64,000 nt of DNA from Thiocystis violascens DSM 198 (GTDB taxonomy: Bacteria > Pseudomonadota > Gammaproteobacteria > Chromatiales > Chromatiaceae), in the NCBI RefSeq assembly GCF_000227745.2, contig NC_018012.1, positions 2,774,501 through 2,838,500 on the forward strand. The letters run 5' to 3'. Made by a program: the position numbers and the translations under genes. This document shows, piece after piece, positions 50,420 to 60,216 of this stretch (its first letter is position 1; every line of letters begins with the position of its first letter). The notes beneath the pieces are model-generated. The model made no database searches, was not told the origin of the DNA, and saw nothing but the letters and a program-made list of their open reading frames with translations.

Positions 50420-52741
50420 TCAATGCATCCTGGCCGCATGCTCGCGATACCATCCGACGAAGCGCTCTCCCGACATCGGCACGCCCAGAAAAAACCCCTG
50501 GACCTGGTTGCAACGGTGCGCGCGAAAGAATTCCAAATCCGACTCGGCCTCGACGCCGACCGCGGTGATGTCGAGCTTCAAGGCGTGCCCGAAACCGATA
50601 ATGGTCTTCAGTACGGCGGGCATGCTGTCCGTGGAACCAAGTCGCTGGACCAGCGCCCGATTGATTTCCAGCCGCTCCAGCGGCAGTTGCTCCAACTCGC
50701 CGATCGCCGAGCAGCCCATGCCGAAATCGTCCAGCGCCACGCCGACCCGAAGCTGTTTCAGCTCGCCGAGCAGACGCTGGGAGCCCTCCTTGTCCTGCAT
50801 GAGCGCCGCCCCGCTTAATTCCAGCGAGAGCGCTCCCGGATCGATCCCGGCCGCCTCGGACGCGGCGGTCAGTTGGCCCAGAAACCCCTGATGGTGAAAC
50901 TGACGGGCCGACACGTTGACGGCGATCCTGATCGGCGGCAGCCCGCTGTTCCGCCAGGCCAGATGCTGGCGGCAGGCCTCCTGAAACACCCACCGACCAA
51001 GCTCATGAATCAAACCGCTGAATTCGGCCACCGGGAGAAAGTTCTGAGGCGCCACGTCGGACCGGTCCGGCTGCGGCCAGCGCAACAGGGCCTCAACCCC
51101 GGTCACGGCGCCGCTGCGCGTATCCAGCACCGGCTGGTAGACCAACCGGAACTCGTTGCCCGACAACCCTTCACGCAGCCGGGCTTCCAGCCTCGTCTCG
51201 TCGCACACCTTTCGATTCAGCGCCTCGGTCACGAATTGATAATGACCGGGGCTGAACTGCTTGGCGTGGTACATCGCAAGATCCGCGCGCTGGATCAGGC
51301 AGTCGATATTGTCGCCGTCCTGCGGGAACAGACTGATCCCAAGACTGGCGACACAGGGCAACTCCAGCCCCTCGATCGCGTAGGCTGGCGTCAAGGCGAC
51401 GATGGCATTGCGCGCCGCGCGCGCCGCGTCGTCCGCGTCGCGGATATGGGACAGGACGACGACGAACTCGTCGCCACCGAGCCGGGCGACCAGATCCTCG
51501 GCGCGGAACGTATCCAGCAGCCGTTGCGCGACCGCCCGCAGAAGCCGATCGCCCACCGGATGGCCATAGGCATCGTTGATCGCCTTGAAGCGATCCAGGT
51601 CGAAAAACAGGACCGCCAACTGGCGGCCCGCGCGGCGGGCGCTCGCGAGCATGTGGTTCGCCACATGCTCAAGCAGTGCGCGCCCCGGCAGGCCGGTCAG
51701 CGGATCATGCTGCGCCACCTCGATTGCCCGATCCTCGGCCTGCTTGCGCGCGGTGACATCCTGCTGCACCAGCAGGACGCGCTCGACCTGGCCGCGGGCA
51801 TCCTGGATCGCTTTCAAACGTGCGACGAACCAGCGGTAAAGACCATCCTTGCGCCGCAGCCGGTACTGGATTTCGCAGGGCGTCTCGGGGGCATCGACGA
51901 AACCGGTGAGCTGGAACAGAATCGGTTCGCCGTCTTCCGGATGCAGCAATGCGGCCCACTCGCCGAGCCGCTTGGGCGCTTCCGCAGGGTCATAGCCGGT
52001 CTGGCCATGCCATTCGGGCGGAAAGTGCACCTCGTCCGTGTTCGGAGACCATTCCCAAAAGGTCAACTCGGCAATCTCCCCCATCAGGCGCAGTCGCAGG
52101 GTATCGAGCAGATCGCGTTCGCTGCGTTTGCGCTCGGTGATGTCGCTCAGAGTGGCTCGCCAGATGGTGTGCGCGCTCCGCGCATCCCGGCTGAGGCTGG
52201 TTTCCAGGCGGATCCAGACCGACTGCCCGTCGTCACAGCGCAGACGCAACTCCCCAACCTGCCGCTCGCCCGTGGACCAGAGCCGGTTGCGGCAACTGTA
52301 ATAGGCGTCCTGATCCTCGGGGAGAATGAAGCGGGTCAGTGGCCGACCGACCAACTCCGCGCGCGGAATGCCCAGCAGGGTCGCCGCGGCCAGGTTGGCC
52401 TCTTCGACCAGGCCCGCTTCGTCGAGGGTCAGATAACCCATGGGCGCCAGGTCGAAGAGATCGAAATAACGCGCGCGCGAGATTTCCAGTTCCTCCTGGA
52501 TCTGTCGCAGCTCGTCGTTCTGCATCTCCAGTTCAAGCTGATGCACTTGCAGTTCGTGGACCAGCAGTTCGTGGGTATTGGGCGTGAGCGAGCCGGCCCC
52601 TACGGCGAGGCTTGCGATCGGCTCCAGGATCTCCGTCGCCCCCAGGCGCGCCTCCGCGCGCCGACGCAGATCGTGCCAGGAGTACGACCGGCCAGCCTGG
52701 AAGGCGGCAGGCGTATGACGCGGATCGTTTGATTGAGGCAT
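50420..52741 (-). CDS. PAS-PAS-GGDEF-EAL protein
   Basis: A 773-aa c-di-GMP protein closely related to 19985-21466. Helical N-terminal segment (ELEMQNDELRQIQEELE), PAS 1 (about 85-190), PAS 2 (about 205-320; FWEWSPNTDEVHFPPEW), GGDEF (about 330-490; RLGGDEFVVVL intact, near 422) and EAL (about 515-760). The EAL motif itself is kept (GVEALLRW near 549), but LELSGAAL replaces the EITE-type motif, DDFGMGCSAI replaces DDFGTGYSSL, LEINRALV replaces KIDRxFV, and AVGVEA replaces AEGVET, so phosphodiesterase activity is doubtful. It is probably a cyclase with a binding-only EAL. ATG at 52741 was chosen for its GGAG spacing; the open frame starts at a GTG at 52756. Confidence 0.9.
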   Translation of the reverse strand: MPQSNDPRHTPAAFQAGRSYSWHDLRRRAEARLGATEILEPIASLAVGAGSLTPNTHELLVHELQVHQLELEMQNDELRQIQEELEISRARYFDLFDLAPMGYLTLDEAGLVEEANLAAATLLGIPRAELVGRPLTRFILPEDQDAYYSCRNRLWSTGERQVGELRLRCDDGQSVWIRLETSLSRDARSAHTIWRATLSDITERKRSERDLLDTLRLRLMGEIAELTFWEWSPNTDEVHFPPEWHGQTGYDPAEAPKRLGEWAALLHPEDGEPILFQLTGFVDAPETPCEIQYRLRRKDGLYRWFVARLKAIQDARGQVERVLLVQQDVTARKQAEDRAIEVAQHDPLTGLPGRALLEHVANHMLASARRAGRQLAVLFFDLDRFKAINDAYGHPVGDRLLRAVAQRLLDTFRAEDLVARLGGDEFVVVLSHIRDADDAARAARNAIVALTPAYAIEGLELPCVASLGISLFPQDGDNIDCLIQRADLAMYHAKQFSPGHYQFVTEALNRKVCDETRLEARLREGLSGNEFRLVYQPVLDTRSGAVTGVEALLRWPQPDRSDVAPQNFLPVAEFSGLIHELGRWVFQEACRQHLAWRNSGLPPIRIAVNVSARQFHHQGFLGQLTAASEAAGIDPGALSLELSGAALMQDKEGSQRLLGELKQLRVGVALDDFGMGCSAIGELEQLPLERLEINRALVQRLGSTDSMPAVLKTIIGFGHALKLDITAVGVEAESDLEFFRAHRCNQVQGFFLGVPMSGERFVGWYREHAARMH

Positions 52742-52789
52742 CATCAGCTCCGTCACCGTCGTGGTCGATTATTCAGGCGATTTTCGGTT

Positions 52790-53277
52790 TCCAATTTTCG
52801 GTTTCCGGTTCCGGTTTCCGGTTTCCGGGAAAGACGTTGCCGATTTTCCGTTCGTCCTGAGGCACTCGAAGGACGAACGGAAAATCGCGCTCCGAGGCCG
52901 GCATGGCCTCCGTTCATGGTCCGACCCTTCGACGGGCTCAGGACTCACCACGAACGGAGGCCATGCCACCTTCCGGCTTCCGGCTTCCGGCTTCCGGCTT
53001 CCGGCTTCCGGCTTCCGGCTTCCGGCTTCCGGCTTCCGGCTTCCGGCTTCCGGCTTCCGGGAAAGACGTTGCTGATTTCCAGGAAAGACGTTGCCGATTT
53101 TCCGTTCGTCCTGAGGTACTCGAAGGACGAATGGAAAATCGCGCTCGGAGGCCGGCATGGCCTCCGTTCATGGTTCGATAAACTCACCACGAACGGATGC
53201 AATGTCACCACGAACGGATGCCATATCACCACGAGCGTGTTGCAATCTAGCGATAAGCTTTTCCACAAATCGCCTAA
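52790..53277. repeat. Compound family A repeat array
   Basis: Two family A-like units in series (52830-52965 and 53060-53277), each with GACGTTGCCGATTTTCCG, a hairpin GTTCGTCCTGAGG..ACTCGAAGGACGA and GGCATGGCCTCCGTTCATGG. They are joined by a heptamer array. The right end CTTTTCCACAAATCGCCTAAA is a family A terminus. Confidence 0.8.
52970..53060. repeat. Heptanucleotide array, 13 x CTTCCGG
   Basis: Exactly 91 bp of CTTCCGG repeated 13 times. A degenerate relative (TTTCCGG/GTTCCGG) lies at about 52795-52830. It is between two minus-strand sensory genes, roughly 230-320 bp upstream of the gene starting at 52741. A 7-bp unit is not a multiple of three, so slippage would alter spacing or any overlapping frame. 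Confidence 0.95.
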
Positions 53278-53306
53278 ATCCGGATTGAATTTCCCCGGAC
53301 ATCGCC

Positions 53307-55067
53307 TCAGCGAAACGGCGCAACCGGACAGCGGGCCAGCAAGTCAGCCAGCGCGTCCCGTTGCAATGGTTCGAGCAGGCACTCGTCAAAGCCCGCCGCC
53401 CTCGCCCCTTCGACATCCGGCTCCTGCCCATCGCCGGCGACCGCCACCAGCCAGGCGGTTCGACCCGGTTCGGTGGCGCGCAGGCGGCGCGCCAGCTCGC
53501 CGCTGTCCATGCCGGGTAACCCGACATCGAGCAAAATCAGATCGGGACGCAGACGCTCCACGACCGCGAGCGCCGCGGTTGCGTCCGCGGCCGTCTCCAC
53601 TCGCTGACCCAGGAGACGCAACTGCAGGGCGCAATTCTCCGCCGTCGCCGGGCGCTCCGCGACAACCAGGATGCGGTAGACGTTCGGACAGGTCCGCGCC
53701 TCCGGAAGCGACCGCGCGGTGTCCGCCGGCAGCCGATCCGACAGCGGCAGTCGCACGCTGAAGGTACTGCCCTGGCCAAGCCCGGGACTCGTTGCCGTGA
53801 CGCTCCCGCCATGCAGTTCCACCACGCCCTTGACCAGGGCAAGCCCGATGCCGAGACCGCCCTGGCGACGTTCGGGGGTCTGCTCGGCCTGAACGAAGGG
53901 GTCAAAGATTCGGGAGTACAAGGACGGGTCTAGGCCGGCGCCCGAGTCGCGCACCTGGAGCAATGCGCGGCCATCGACCGCCTCCAGCGACAGGACGATC
54001 GACGCCTCCGGCGGACTGAACTGACTCGCGTTGCGCAGCAGGTTGACGACGACCTGGGCCAGACGCACCGCGTCCCCGTCCAGCGTCAGGGGCAGGGCGG
54101 GAAGCGTCATCTCCAGGCGCTGCCGGCGTTCGTCCAGCAGTGGGCGCACCTGCTCGGCGGCATGTTCCACCGCCTCGCGCAGATCGCATGGCCGCCGGTC
54201 CATCTCCATCTTCCCGCGTCCGATGCGCGAGATATCGAGCAGATCGTCCACCAGCCGGACGAGATGGGCGACCTGCCTGGTCAGGATGTCCGATGCCTGC
54301 GCGATCATCGCTGGCGCATGGGTTGGCGCCAGCCGCAAAACCTCGGCGACATGCCGGATCGGGGCGAGCGGATTGCGCAACTCGTGACCGAGCAGGGCGA
54401 GGAATTGATCCTTGCGCCGGTTTTCCTCGCGCTGGATCGCCTCGGCAAGCTGCGCCGCCTCGGTGCGCTTGCGTTCGCTGAGATCGCTCAGAATCACCAG
54501 ACAGTGCGTCGCCCCCGCGTCCCCATCCTTCCCCAGGGCGAATTCCAGATGGGCCGGAAAGGGCAGTCCGCCCCCACGACGCAGACGCAGATCGCAAGCC
54601 TGCCAGTCGCCCGTGGCAAACAGATGCCGGCGGCAGCGGAAAAAATTATCCTGATCCTCGGGCAGGATAAAGCCGCTCAGCGGCCGATTGACCAAGTTGC
54701 CTCGCGGGATCCCCAGCAGCTTGGACGCGGCGAGATTCGCCTCCCGGATCGCCCCCTGTTCGGTGATGGTGACATAGCCCACCGGAGCGAGGTCGTAGAG
54801 TTCGAAATAGCGCGCCCGAGACAGCTCCAGCGCCTCCTGGGTACGGCGCAATTCCTCGTTTTGCATCTCCAGTTCGATCTGATGTACGTTCAGATCCTGA
54901 AGCATGCGCCCAATCTCATCAGGCCCCATCGATGACAGGCTTCCGTCGAACATGACTCCCTCCCGTTCTCCCTTGCGCCGGCGCAGTGCCGTTTCCGCGC
55001 TGGCGGTTTGCCCGTGCGCCGACGATCCGCGATCCGGGCGGTTTTCCGCTTCGTCGTTATGAGTCAT
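53307..55067 (-). CDS. PAS sensor histidine kinase with degenerate receiver
   Basis: A 586-aa protein: coiled-coil start (ELEMQNEELRRTQEALEL), PAS (about 75-190), HisKA with LGHELRNPLAPIRH (His near 230), HATPase (about 320-450; VRDSGAGLDPSLYSRIFDPF, GGLGIGLALVKGVVELHGG) and a C-terminal receiver-like domain (about 475-580). The receiver keeps LILLDVGLPGMD but has AE in place of the acidic pair and LLEPL where the conserved Lys-Pro is expected, so phosphorylation may not signal normally. The ATG at 55067 overlaps the end of the CheB-CheR gene by 11 bp, so the two are translationally coupled and probably act together. Confidence 0.92.
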   Translation of the reverse strand: MTHNDEAENRPDRGSSAHGQTASAETALRRRKGEREGVMFDGSLSSMGPDEIGRMLQDLNVHQIELEMQNEELRRTQEALELSRARYFELYDLAPVGYVTITEQGAIREANLAASKLLGIPRGNLVNRPLSGFILPEDQDNFFRCRRHLFATGDWQACDLRLRRGGGLPFPAHLEFALGKDGDAGATHCLVILSDLSERKRTEAAQLAEAIQREENRRKDQFLALLGHELRNPLAPIRHVAEVLRLAPTHAPAMIAQASDILTRQVAHLVRLVDDLLDISRIGRGKMEMDRRPCDLREAVEHAAEQVRPLLDERRQRLEMTLPALPLTLDGDAVRLAQVVVNLLRNASQFSPPEASIVLSLEAVDGRALLQVRDSGAGLDPSLYSRIFDPFVQAEQTPERRQGGLGIGLALVKGVVELHGGSVTATSPGLGQGSTFSVRLPLSDRLPADTARSLPEARTCPNVYRILVVAERPATAENCALQLRLLGQRVETAADATAALAVVERLRPDLILLDVGLPGMDSGELARRLRATEPGRTAWLVAVAGDGQEPDVEGARAAGFDECLLEPLQRDALADLLARCPVAPFR

Positions 55068-58000
55068 CGCAAGCCCCTGGCGGACGAGGCGCCGCCGGTT
55101 CCGAGACGGAGACCGTCTCGCTCTGGCGCATCCGTTCGGTGATATCCTCGATCGCGAGCAGAATGGCGCCGGCATGACCGGCGACCGGGTCGAGACGGCG
55201 CGCATTCAATAGCAGGGTGCGCTGGCCGAGTCCCGCAAACGTGGCGCTGACCCGGTAATCCTCGAAACCCCTGCCGTGCGACTGGAGCTCCAGCAGCAGG
55301 GTCCGCAAGGCCGGGAGATCCCATTGCCCGTTGCCCAGCTCCCAGAAGGTTTGCCCCAGGGACTGGGCCGGGGAGAGCTGAAAGTCGCGATGGAAGGCCC
55401 GGTTGGCCGAGACCACGCGCAACTCCCCGTCCAGCACGATCAGCGGCTCGCGCACCGTCTCCACGATGCCCGCGGCAAGGGCGCGCGCCTCTTCGAGTCC
55501 CTGCTCCATCCGCTTGCGCGAGGAAATGTCCATGAAGGTAATCACCGCCCCCTCGATGATCTTGTCGAGCGTGACATAGGGTCCGATACGCATCAGATAC
55601 CAATCGCCCCGCCGGATCCGGACCTCCGCTTCCAGTGGGGTCAGGCTCTTCAGGACGGCGCGCGCGTCCCTGACCAGATCGTCGTAGTCCACGAAGTTGG
55701 AGACGATGTCGCCCACCGGCCGTCCAATGTCGCTCTGGATCAGCTTGATCAACTGCGTCGTGGCGGGGGTGAAGCGGGTGATGCGCAATTGGTGATCGAC
55801 GAACAGGGTGGCGATCCCGGTTCCGGCCAGCAGGTTGTTCATGTCGTTATTGGCGCGCGACAGGTCGGCGACCTTGTCCTGCAACTCGACGTTGACGGTG
55901 GCCAGTTCCTCGTTGACCGATTGCAGCTCTTCCTTGGAGGTCTCCAGCTCTTCGTTAGTGGATTGCAGTTCCTCGTTGACCGATTGCATCTCCTCGTTGG
56001 TTGATTTCAGCTCCTCGTTGGCGGTCTGCATCTCTTCCAGGGTGCTCTGAAGATATTCCTCCTTGGCCCGCAGTTCCGATTCCAGCTCCGCGATGCGCCG
56101 CGCGCCGCCGCCAGGTTTCCCGCCGCCGGCGTCTTCCGCGGCGCGCGTCTCGACCGCCGGCGTGGGCACTGGCTCCAGCACCACCAGGTAGAGGTCCGGC
56201 AGGACGTCGCCATCGAGCGCCTGGGCCGGATGCACGGTCAGATTGACGCCGGTGAAGTCGCCGTTGGTCTTGACCCGCAACGCCGGCAGATGGACCGACT
56301 CCTTGCGCGCCACCGCCCGCTGCAGCGACAGCGTCAGCTCGCGGCGCAACCCCTCGCGCGCCATGTCGAGGATGTTCATGGCGGCATCCCCGGCGGCGGG
56401 TTCCAGATACTGCCCGCTGCGGCCATGGATATAGAGAATCTCGCCGCGCCCGTTGGTCAGAATTCCGACCGGATTGAAATGATTCAGCAAGGCCCGTTCG
56501 GTCAGCACGCGCGACTCGCTCCCGGCCTGGCTCCGTCCCGACGGCGCGGGCGTGGGCAGCCGCGCGTTGCCGGGCAGGGGCGGCGGGAAATGGCTCGGCG
56601 CCAGCGCGGGAACGCTCAGCGACGACTCCTGACGGACATAGAGTTTCCACTTCCGGCTGAGCGGCGCGAACGACGTGAGCGCCTCGCCCACTGTCTCCGA
56701 ACTGCCCAGAAACAGCACGCCACCGGGATTCAGGGCATAGTGGAAGAGCGAAATCAGCCGTTTCTGCAGGTCACTGTTCAGATAGATCAGGAGATTGCGG
56801 CAACTGATCAGATCCAGGCGCGAAAAGGGCGGATCCTTGATCAGGTTCTGTTCGGAGAACACCAGGAGATCGCGCACGACCTTCTGGATACGATAGACGC
56901 CATCCTCGGCATCCTGGGAGAAGAAACGCGCGAGCCGCTCGGTGGAGACATCGACGGCGATGCTCGCGGGATAGACGCCAACGCGCGCGCGCTCGATCGA
57001 GCGGGCGTCGAGATCGGTGGCGAAGATCTGCACCCGATAGGTTTTTTTCAGGGTTTCCAGGTGTTCCTGGAGCAGGATGGCGACGGAATAAGCCTCCTCG
57101 CCGGTGGAACAGCCGCACACCCAGACGCGCACCGGCGCGCCCGCCGGCCGATTGGCGAACAGCCCTGGGATGACGTCGCGTTCCAGCACGGCGAAGGCCT
57201 CGGGATCGCGAAAGAAGCAACTGACGCCGACCAGCAGATCCTGAAACAGCGCGTCGACCTCCGTCGGATCCTTCTGGAGATAGCGCAGATAATCGTCCTG
57301 TTTGTCGATCCGGTGCAGCGCCATGCGCCGCTCGATCCGCCGTTCCAGCGTGCTCTGCTTGTACTGCGAAAAATCGTGGCTGGTACGGTCGCGCAGGAGG
57401 ATGCAGATCTTGTTCAACGCATCCACGACCCGCGGGCGCGGCGAGACCGGCGCGCGCGGTTTTCTGCCAAAAGCATGCGCCGCGAAGTCCATGAGTTTCG
57501 CCGGCATCTCGGCCGGCGCCAGCTCGAAATCCACCAGCCCGGTGGCCAGAACGCTGCGCGGCATGCCATCGTAGGCCGCGCTCTTAGGTGTCTGCGCCAT
57601 CACCATGCCGCCCTCGCCCTTGATCGCCCGCGCGCCCAGCGTCCCGTCGCTCCCGGTGCCGGAGAGGATGACGCAGATCGCCCGCTCGCCCTGATCCTGG
57701 GCCAGCGAGCGGAAGAAGAAGTCGATGGGCAGACGCAGCCCGCGCGGCGCCTTGGGCTCCAGCAGGTGGAGCTTTCCGTTCAAAAGTGCCATATCAAGGT
57801 TGGGCGGGATGATATAGGCGCAGTCCGGCCGAACCGCCACGCCGTCGACGACCTCCTGGACCTCCATGCTCGTGTAGCGTTTGACCAGCTCGGTCAGGAT
57901 GCTCTTGTGATCGGGCGCGAGATGCTGCACCAGCACGAAGGCCATGCCGGTTTGAAGATCGGTGGGGATGGCGGAGAAAAACGCCTCGAAGGCCGCCAGA

Positions 58001-58194
58001 CCGCCCGCCGAGGCGCCGATGCCGACGATGGGGAACGGCGGCTCGGGCGCCGGTTCCGAGTCCGGCTCTGGCGCGGCATCGGTGTTCGGAACGCCCGCTG
58101 ACGACGCGTCGAGCGGCGCGTCTGGCGCATCGGCCGCCTGGGTGGGTGCCGACGTGGAATCCGGGTTCGCGTTATTGGTTTTTTTCCTGTCCAT
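55057..58194 (-). CDS. CheB-CheR-PAS fusion protein
   Basis: A 1045-aa protein. After a Pro- and Ala-rich lead comes a CheB methylesterase domain (about 50-235; VGIGASAGGLAAFEAFF with the Ser, VQHLAPDHKS with the His, LSGTGSDGTLGARAIK with the Asp). A CheR methyltransferase domain follows (about 250-515; FQDLLVGVSCFFRDPEAF, VWVCGCSTGEEAYSVAI, DLISCRNLLIYL). Then comes a PAS-like region, a long coiled coil of repeated NEEL heptads (about 690-790) and two PAS domains (about 790-1040). Such fusions combine both adaptation enzymes with sensing. The overlap with the downstream histidine kinase gene suggests one signalling module. Confidence 0.95.
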   Translation of the reverse strand: MDRKKTNNANPDSTSAPTQAADAPDAPLDASSAGVPNTDAAPEPDSEPAPEPPFPIVGIGASAGGLAAFEAFFSAIPTDLQTGMAFVLVQHLAPDHKSILTELVKRYTSMEVQEVVDGVAVRPDCAYIIPPNLDMALLNGKLHLLEPKAPRGLRLPIDFFFRSLAQDQGERAICVILSGTGSDGTLGARAIKGEGGMVMAQTPKSAAYDGMPRSVLATGLVDFELAPAEMPAKLMDFAAHAFGRKPRAPVSPRPRVVDALNKICILLRDRTSHDFSQYKQSTLERRIERRMALHRIDKQDDYLRYLQKDPTEVDALFQDLLVGVSCFFRDPEAFAVLERDVIPGLFANRPAGAPVRVWVCGCSTGEEAYSVAILLQEHLETLKKTYRVQIFATDLDARSIERARVGVYPASIAVDVSTERLARFFSQDAEDGVYRIQKVVRDLLVFSEQNLIKDPPFSRLDLISCRNLLIYLNSDLQKRLISLFHYALNPGGVLFLGSSETVGEALTSFAPLSRKWKLYVRQESSLSVPALAPSHFPPPLPGNARLPTPAPSGRSQAGSESRVLTERALLNHFNPVGILTNGRGEILYIHGRSGQYLEPAAGDAAMNILDMAREGLRRELTLSLQRAVARKESVHLPALRVKTNGDFTGVNLTVHPAQALDGDVLPDLYLVVLEPVPTPAVETRAAEDAGGGKPGGGARRIAELESELRAKEEYLQSTLEEMQTANEELKSTNEEMQSVNEELQSTNEELETSKEELQSVNEELATVNVELQDKVADLSRANNDMNNLLAGTGIATLFVDHQLRITRFTPATTQLIKLIQSDIGRPVGDIVSNFVDYDDLVRDARAVLKSLTPLEAEVRIRRGDWYLMRIGPYVTLDKIIEGAVITFMDISSRKRMEQGLEEARALAAGIVETVREPLIVLDGELRVVSANRAFHRDFQLSPAQSLGQTFWELGNGQWDLPALRTLLLELQSHGRGFEDYRVSATFAGLGQRTLLLNARRLDPVAGHAGAILLAIEDITERMRQSETVSVSEPAAPRPPGACDDS

Positions 58195-58235
58195 GGGCCT
58201 GCCTGGTTAAAAATGCTGAGAGTGCCGAGGCTCGG

Positions 58236-58296
58236 ATTTCCCGTTCGTCCTGAGTCCTGAGCGGAGCCGAAGGGTCGAACCATGAACGGCTTCAGG
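58236..58296. repeat. Family A repeat fragment upstream of the CheB-CheR gene
   Basis: Contains CCCGTTCGTCCTGAG and CGAAGGGTCGAACCATG, AACGGCTTCAGG, matching the core of family A. It lies 42 bp upstream of the CheB-CheR start codon, in its promoter region. Confidence 0.7.
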
Positions 58297-58539
58297 GACA
58301 CCGCGTTCGCTCGGGACACATCCGACCGGCGCACCCAGGACACCCAACCGCTTGTGATGGGTATTTGTACCTATTCGTCCGCACGAAAGCGATCCGTATA
58401 ACTACTTCATTCGCTCCTCGGCGCAGTGACGGCCTGGCGGCGGCTCCAGGAATTTCAAGCTATGATAAGCCCTCATCGGTTCGGAACCAGCGCGCACGCG
58501 CCAATCCGTCGACGCCGTCACAGGCAAACCGGCCGTTTC

Positions 58540-60216
58540 ATGCACACCCGTTCAGGACCATCGCCCTTGCAGCATCCCTTGTCGTCGCTCTCCGCCGCCG
58601 GTCCACGGACCGCTTCGGACGCGGACACCAATCTCCTGATCGGTTTGCTGCTCGTCATCCTCAGCGCTGGCGCGGCGCGGCTGTTCGGGCTCGATCATCT
58701 GTTGGTCTGGCATGACGAGGTCTTTACCCTGCTGCGCGTATTCGGCTACCGCCACGACGAGGTCCAGGCGGCGGTCTTCAGCGGACAACTCCTGACCCCG
58801 GACGATCTGCTGCGCTTCCAGCGCCCGGATCCCGCGCATACCTGGGCCGACGCCTTCCGCGCCTTCGCCGGACACCCGGAGCACGCACCTCTTTACTATG
58901 CGCTGGCACGCCTGGCAAGCGCGCTGCCGCTCGATCCGGTGAGCGCCGCGCGCGGCGTCTCGGCCGTGTTCGGTGTCCTGCTGATTCCGACCGTCTACTG
59001 GCTGACGCGCGAGCTTTTCGGCCGCGGTCTCGTGCCTTGGATCGCCGCCGCCCTGGTCGCCTGTTCGCCGCTTCAGTTTCTCTACGCTCAGGAGGCGCGC
59101 CAGTACGCGCTCTGGCTGCTGTTGACGGCGTCATCGAGCGCCGCGCTGGCGCGCGCGATGCGCCGCGACCGGCGCGCGGACTGGTGGCTCTATGGTCTGT
59201 TCATGACGCTCGGCGTCTATGCACATCTGCTGTTCGTGCTGATCGTCCCGGCGCACGCGCTGTACGGACTGCTGGCCTCTCGGGCCAGCGGCGCTCAGGC
59301 GGGACGGCTGGGCCGGCTGGGCCGCCGCTGGGGCAGCGCGGTTGGCGTCAGTCTGATTCTGTTCACGCCCTGGCTGTGGGTGATCGCCACCCAGCCCGGT
59401 CGCGTCGACCATTTCACGCACTGGATGCAGCGCCCGGCCGGTCTCGACGATCTCCTCGCGGCCTGGGCGCTGCATCCGACGCGAACCTTTGTCGACCTGA
59501 CCTCAAGCCCCGTGCTCTGGTGGAGCCTGCTGACCGTCCCGCTGGTCTGGGCGCTGGCGCGTTTCGTCCGCCGCGCCCCGCGTCCGGCGGTCTGGCTGCT
59601 CGTCGCCATGGCGTTGGCCTATATCGGCGTCATGCTGGGTCCGGATCTGCTGCTCGGCGGCAGCCGTTCGCTGCACGCGCGCTACGCCCTGCCGGCGCTG
59701 CTGGCCATTCAGATCATGGTCGCCTGGGTCATCGGCACCGCCATCGCCGCGCCGCCCGGCGCCTGGTCGCGCCGTTCCGGGCTCATGACGCTAGCCCTGC
59801 TGATCGCGCTCGGCGGCTGGTCGCTATTTGCCATCCAGCGCGCCGAGACCTGGTCGACCAAGAACTTCAGCGCGCAAAATGCCGACATCGCGCGGATCGC
59901 CAATGCCTCGACCGCGACCCTAATCGTGGCGAGCGAGAGCGGGGTAGGGCTGGGCGAACTGATCTCGCTCGCCTACCATCTCGCCCCAGAGGCGAGGCTC
60001 TGGGGGCAGCCCTGGGACCAGCGAATCACGCCTCCAGCCGGCTTCGAGACCCTGATCGTCCTAACCCCGTCGAACCAGTTGCGGGACGCCATCGGCCCCG
60101 AACGGCCCTTGACGCCCTTGGCCGGCACTTGGCAGTGGTTCGCGGTCACACCGCGCCGAGCGAGTTCCGACACACCAACCGCGCCCCCTCACGCGAACGA
60201 AGGAACGGTTTATTAG
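58540..60216 (+). CDS. GT39-type membrane glycosyltransferase
   Basis: A 558-aa integral membrane protein with about ten helices. The first periplasmic loop has the metal-binding WHDEVFTLL motif near residue 63, typical of polyprenyl-phosphate-dependent GT-C enzymes (PMT/ArnT clan). LYAQEARQYALWLLL near 185 is the other conserved segment. The donor would be a lipid-linked sugar; the acceptor is unknown. ATG at 58540 was chosen since upstream codons are Arg-rich and non-conserved. Its TAG stop is formed by the left end of the family A element at 60213. Confidence 0.85.
   Translation: MHTRSGPSPLQHPLSSLSAAGPRTASDADTNLLIGLLLVILSAGAARLFGLDHLLVWHDEVFTLLRVFGYRHDEVQAAVFSGQLLTPDDLLRFQRPDPAHTWADAFRAFAGHPEHAPLYYALARLASALPLDPVSAARGVSAVFGVLLIPTVYWLTRELFGRGLVPWIAAALVACSPLQFLYAQEARQYALWLLLTASSSAALARAMRRDRRADWWLYGLFMTLGVYAHLLFVLIVPAHALYGLLASRASGAQAGRLGRLGRRWGSAVGVSLILFTPWLWVIATQPGRVDHFTHWMQRPAGLDDLLAAWALHPTRTFVDLTSSPVLWWSLLTVPLVWALARFVRRAPRPAVWLLVAMALAYIGVMLGPDLLLGGSRSLHARYALPALLAIQIMVAWVIGTAIAAPPGAWSRRSGLMTLALLIALGGWSLFAIQRAETWSTKNFSAQNADIARIANASTATLIVASESGVGLGELISLAYHLAPEARLWGQPWDQRITPPAGFETLIVLTPSNQLRDAIGPERPLTPLAGTWQWFAVTPRRASSDTPTAPPHANEGTVY

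Noticed and set aside
52970-53060. CRISPR array
   Set aside because: The unit is seven bases with no spacers and no cas genes are near.
52761-53268. Frames in several phases with repeated ASGFRLP or KPEAGSR peptides
   Set aside because: They are translations of the CTTCCGG array and flanking repeats, not genes.
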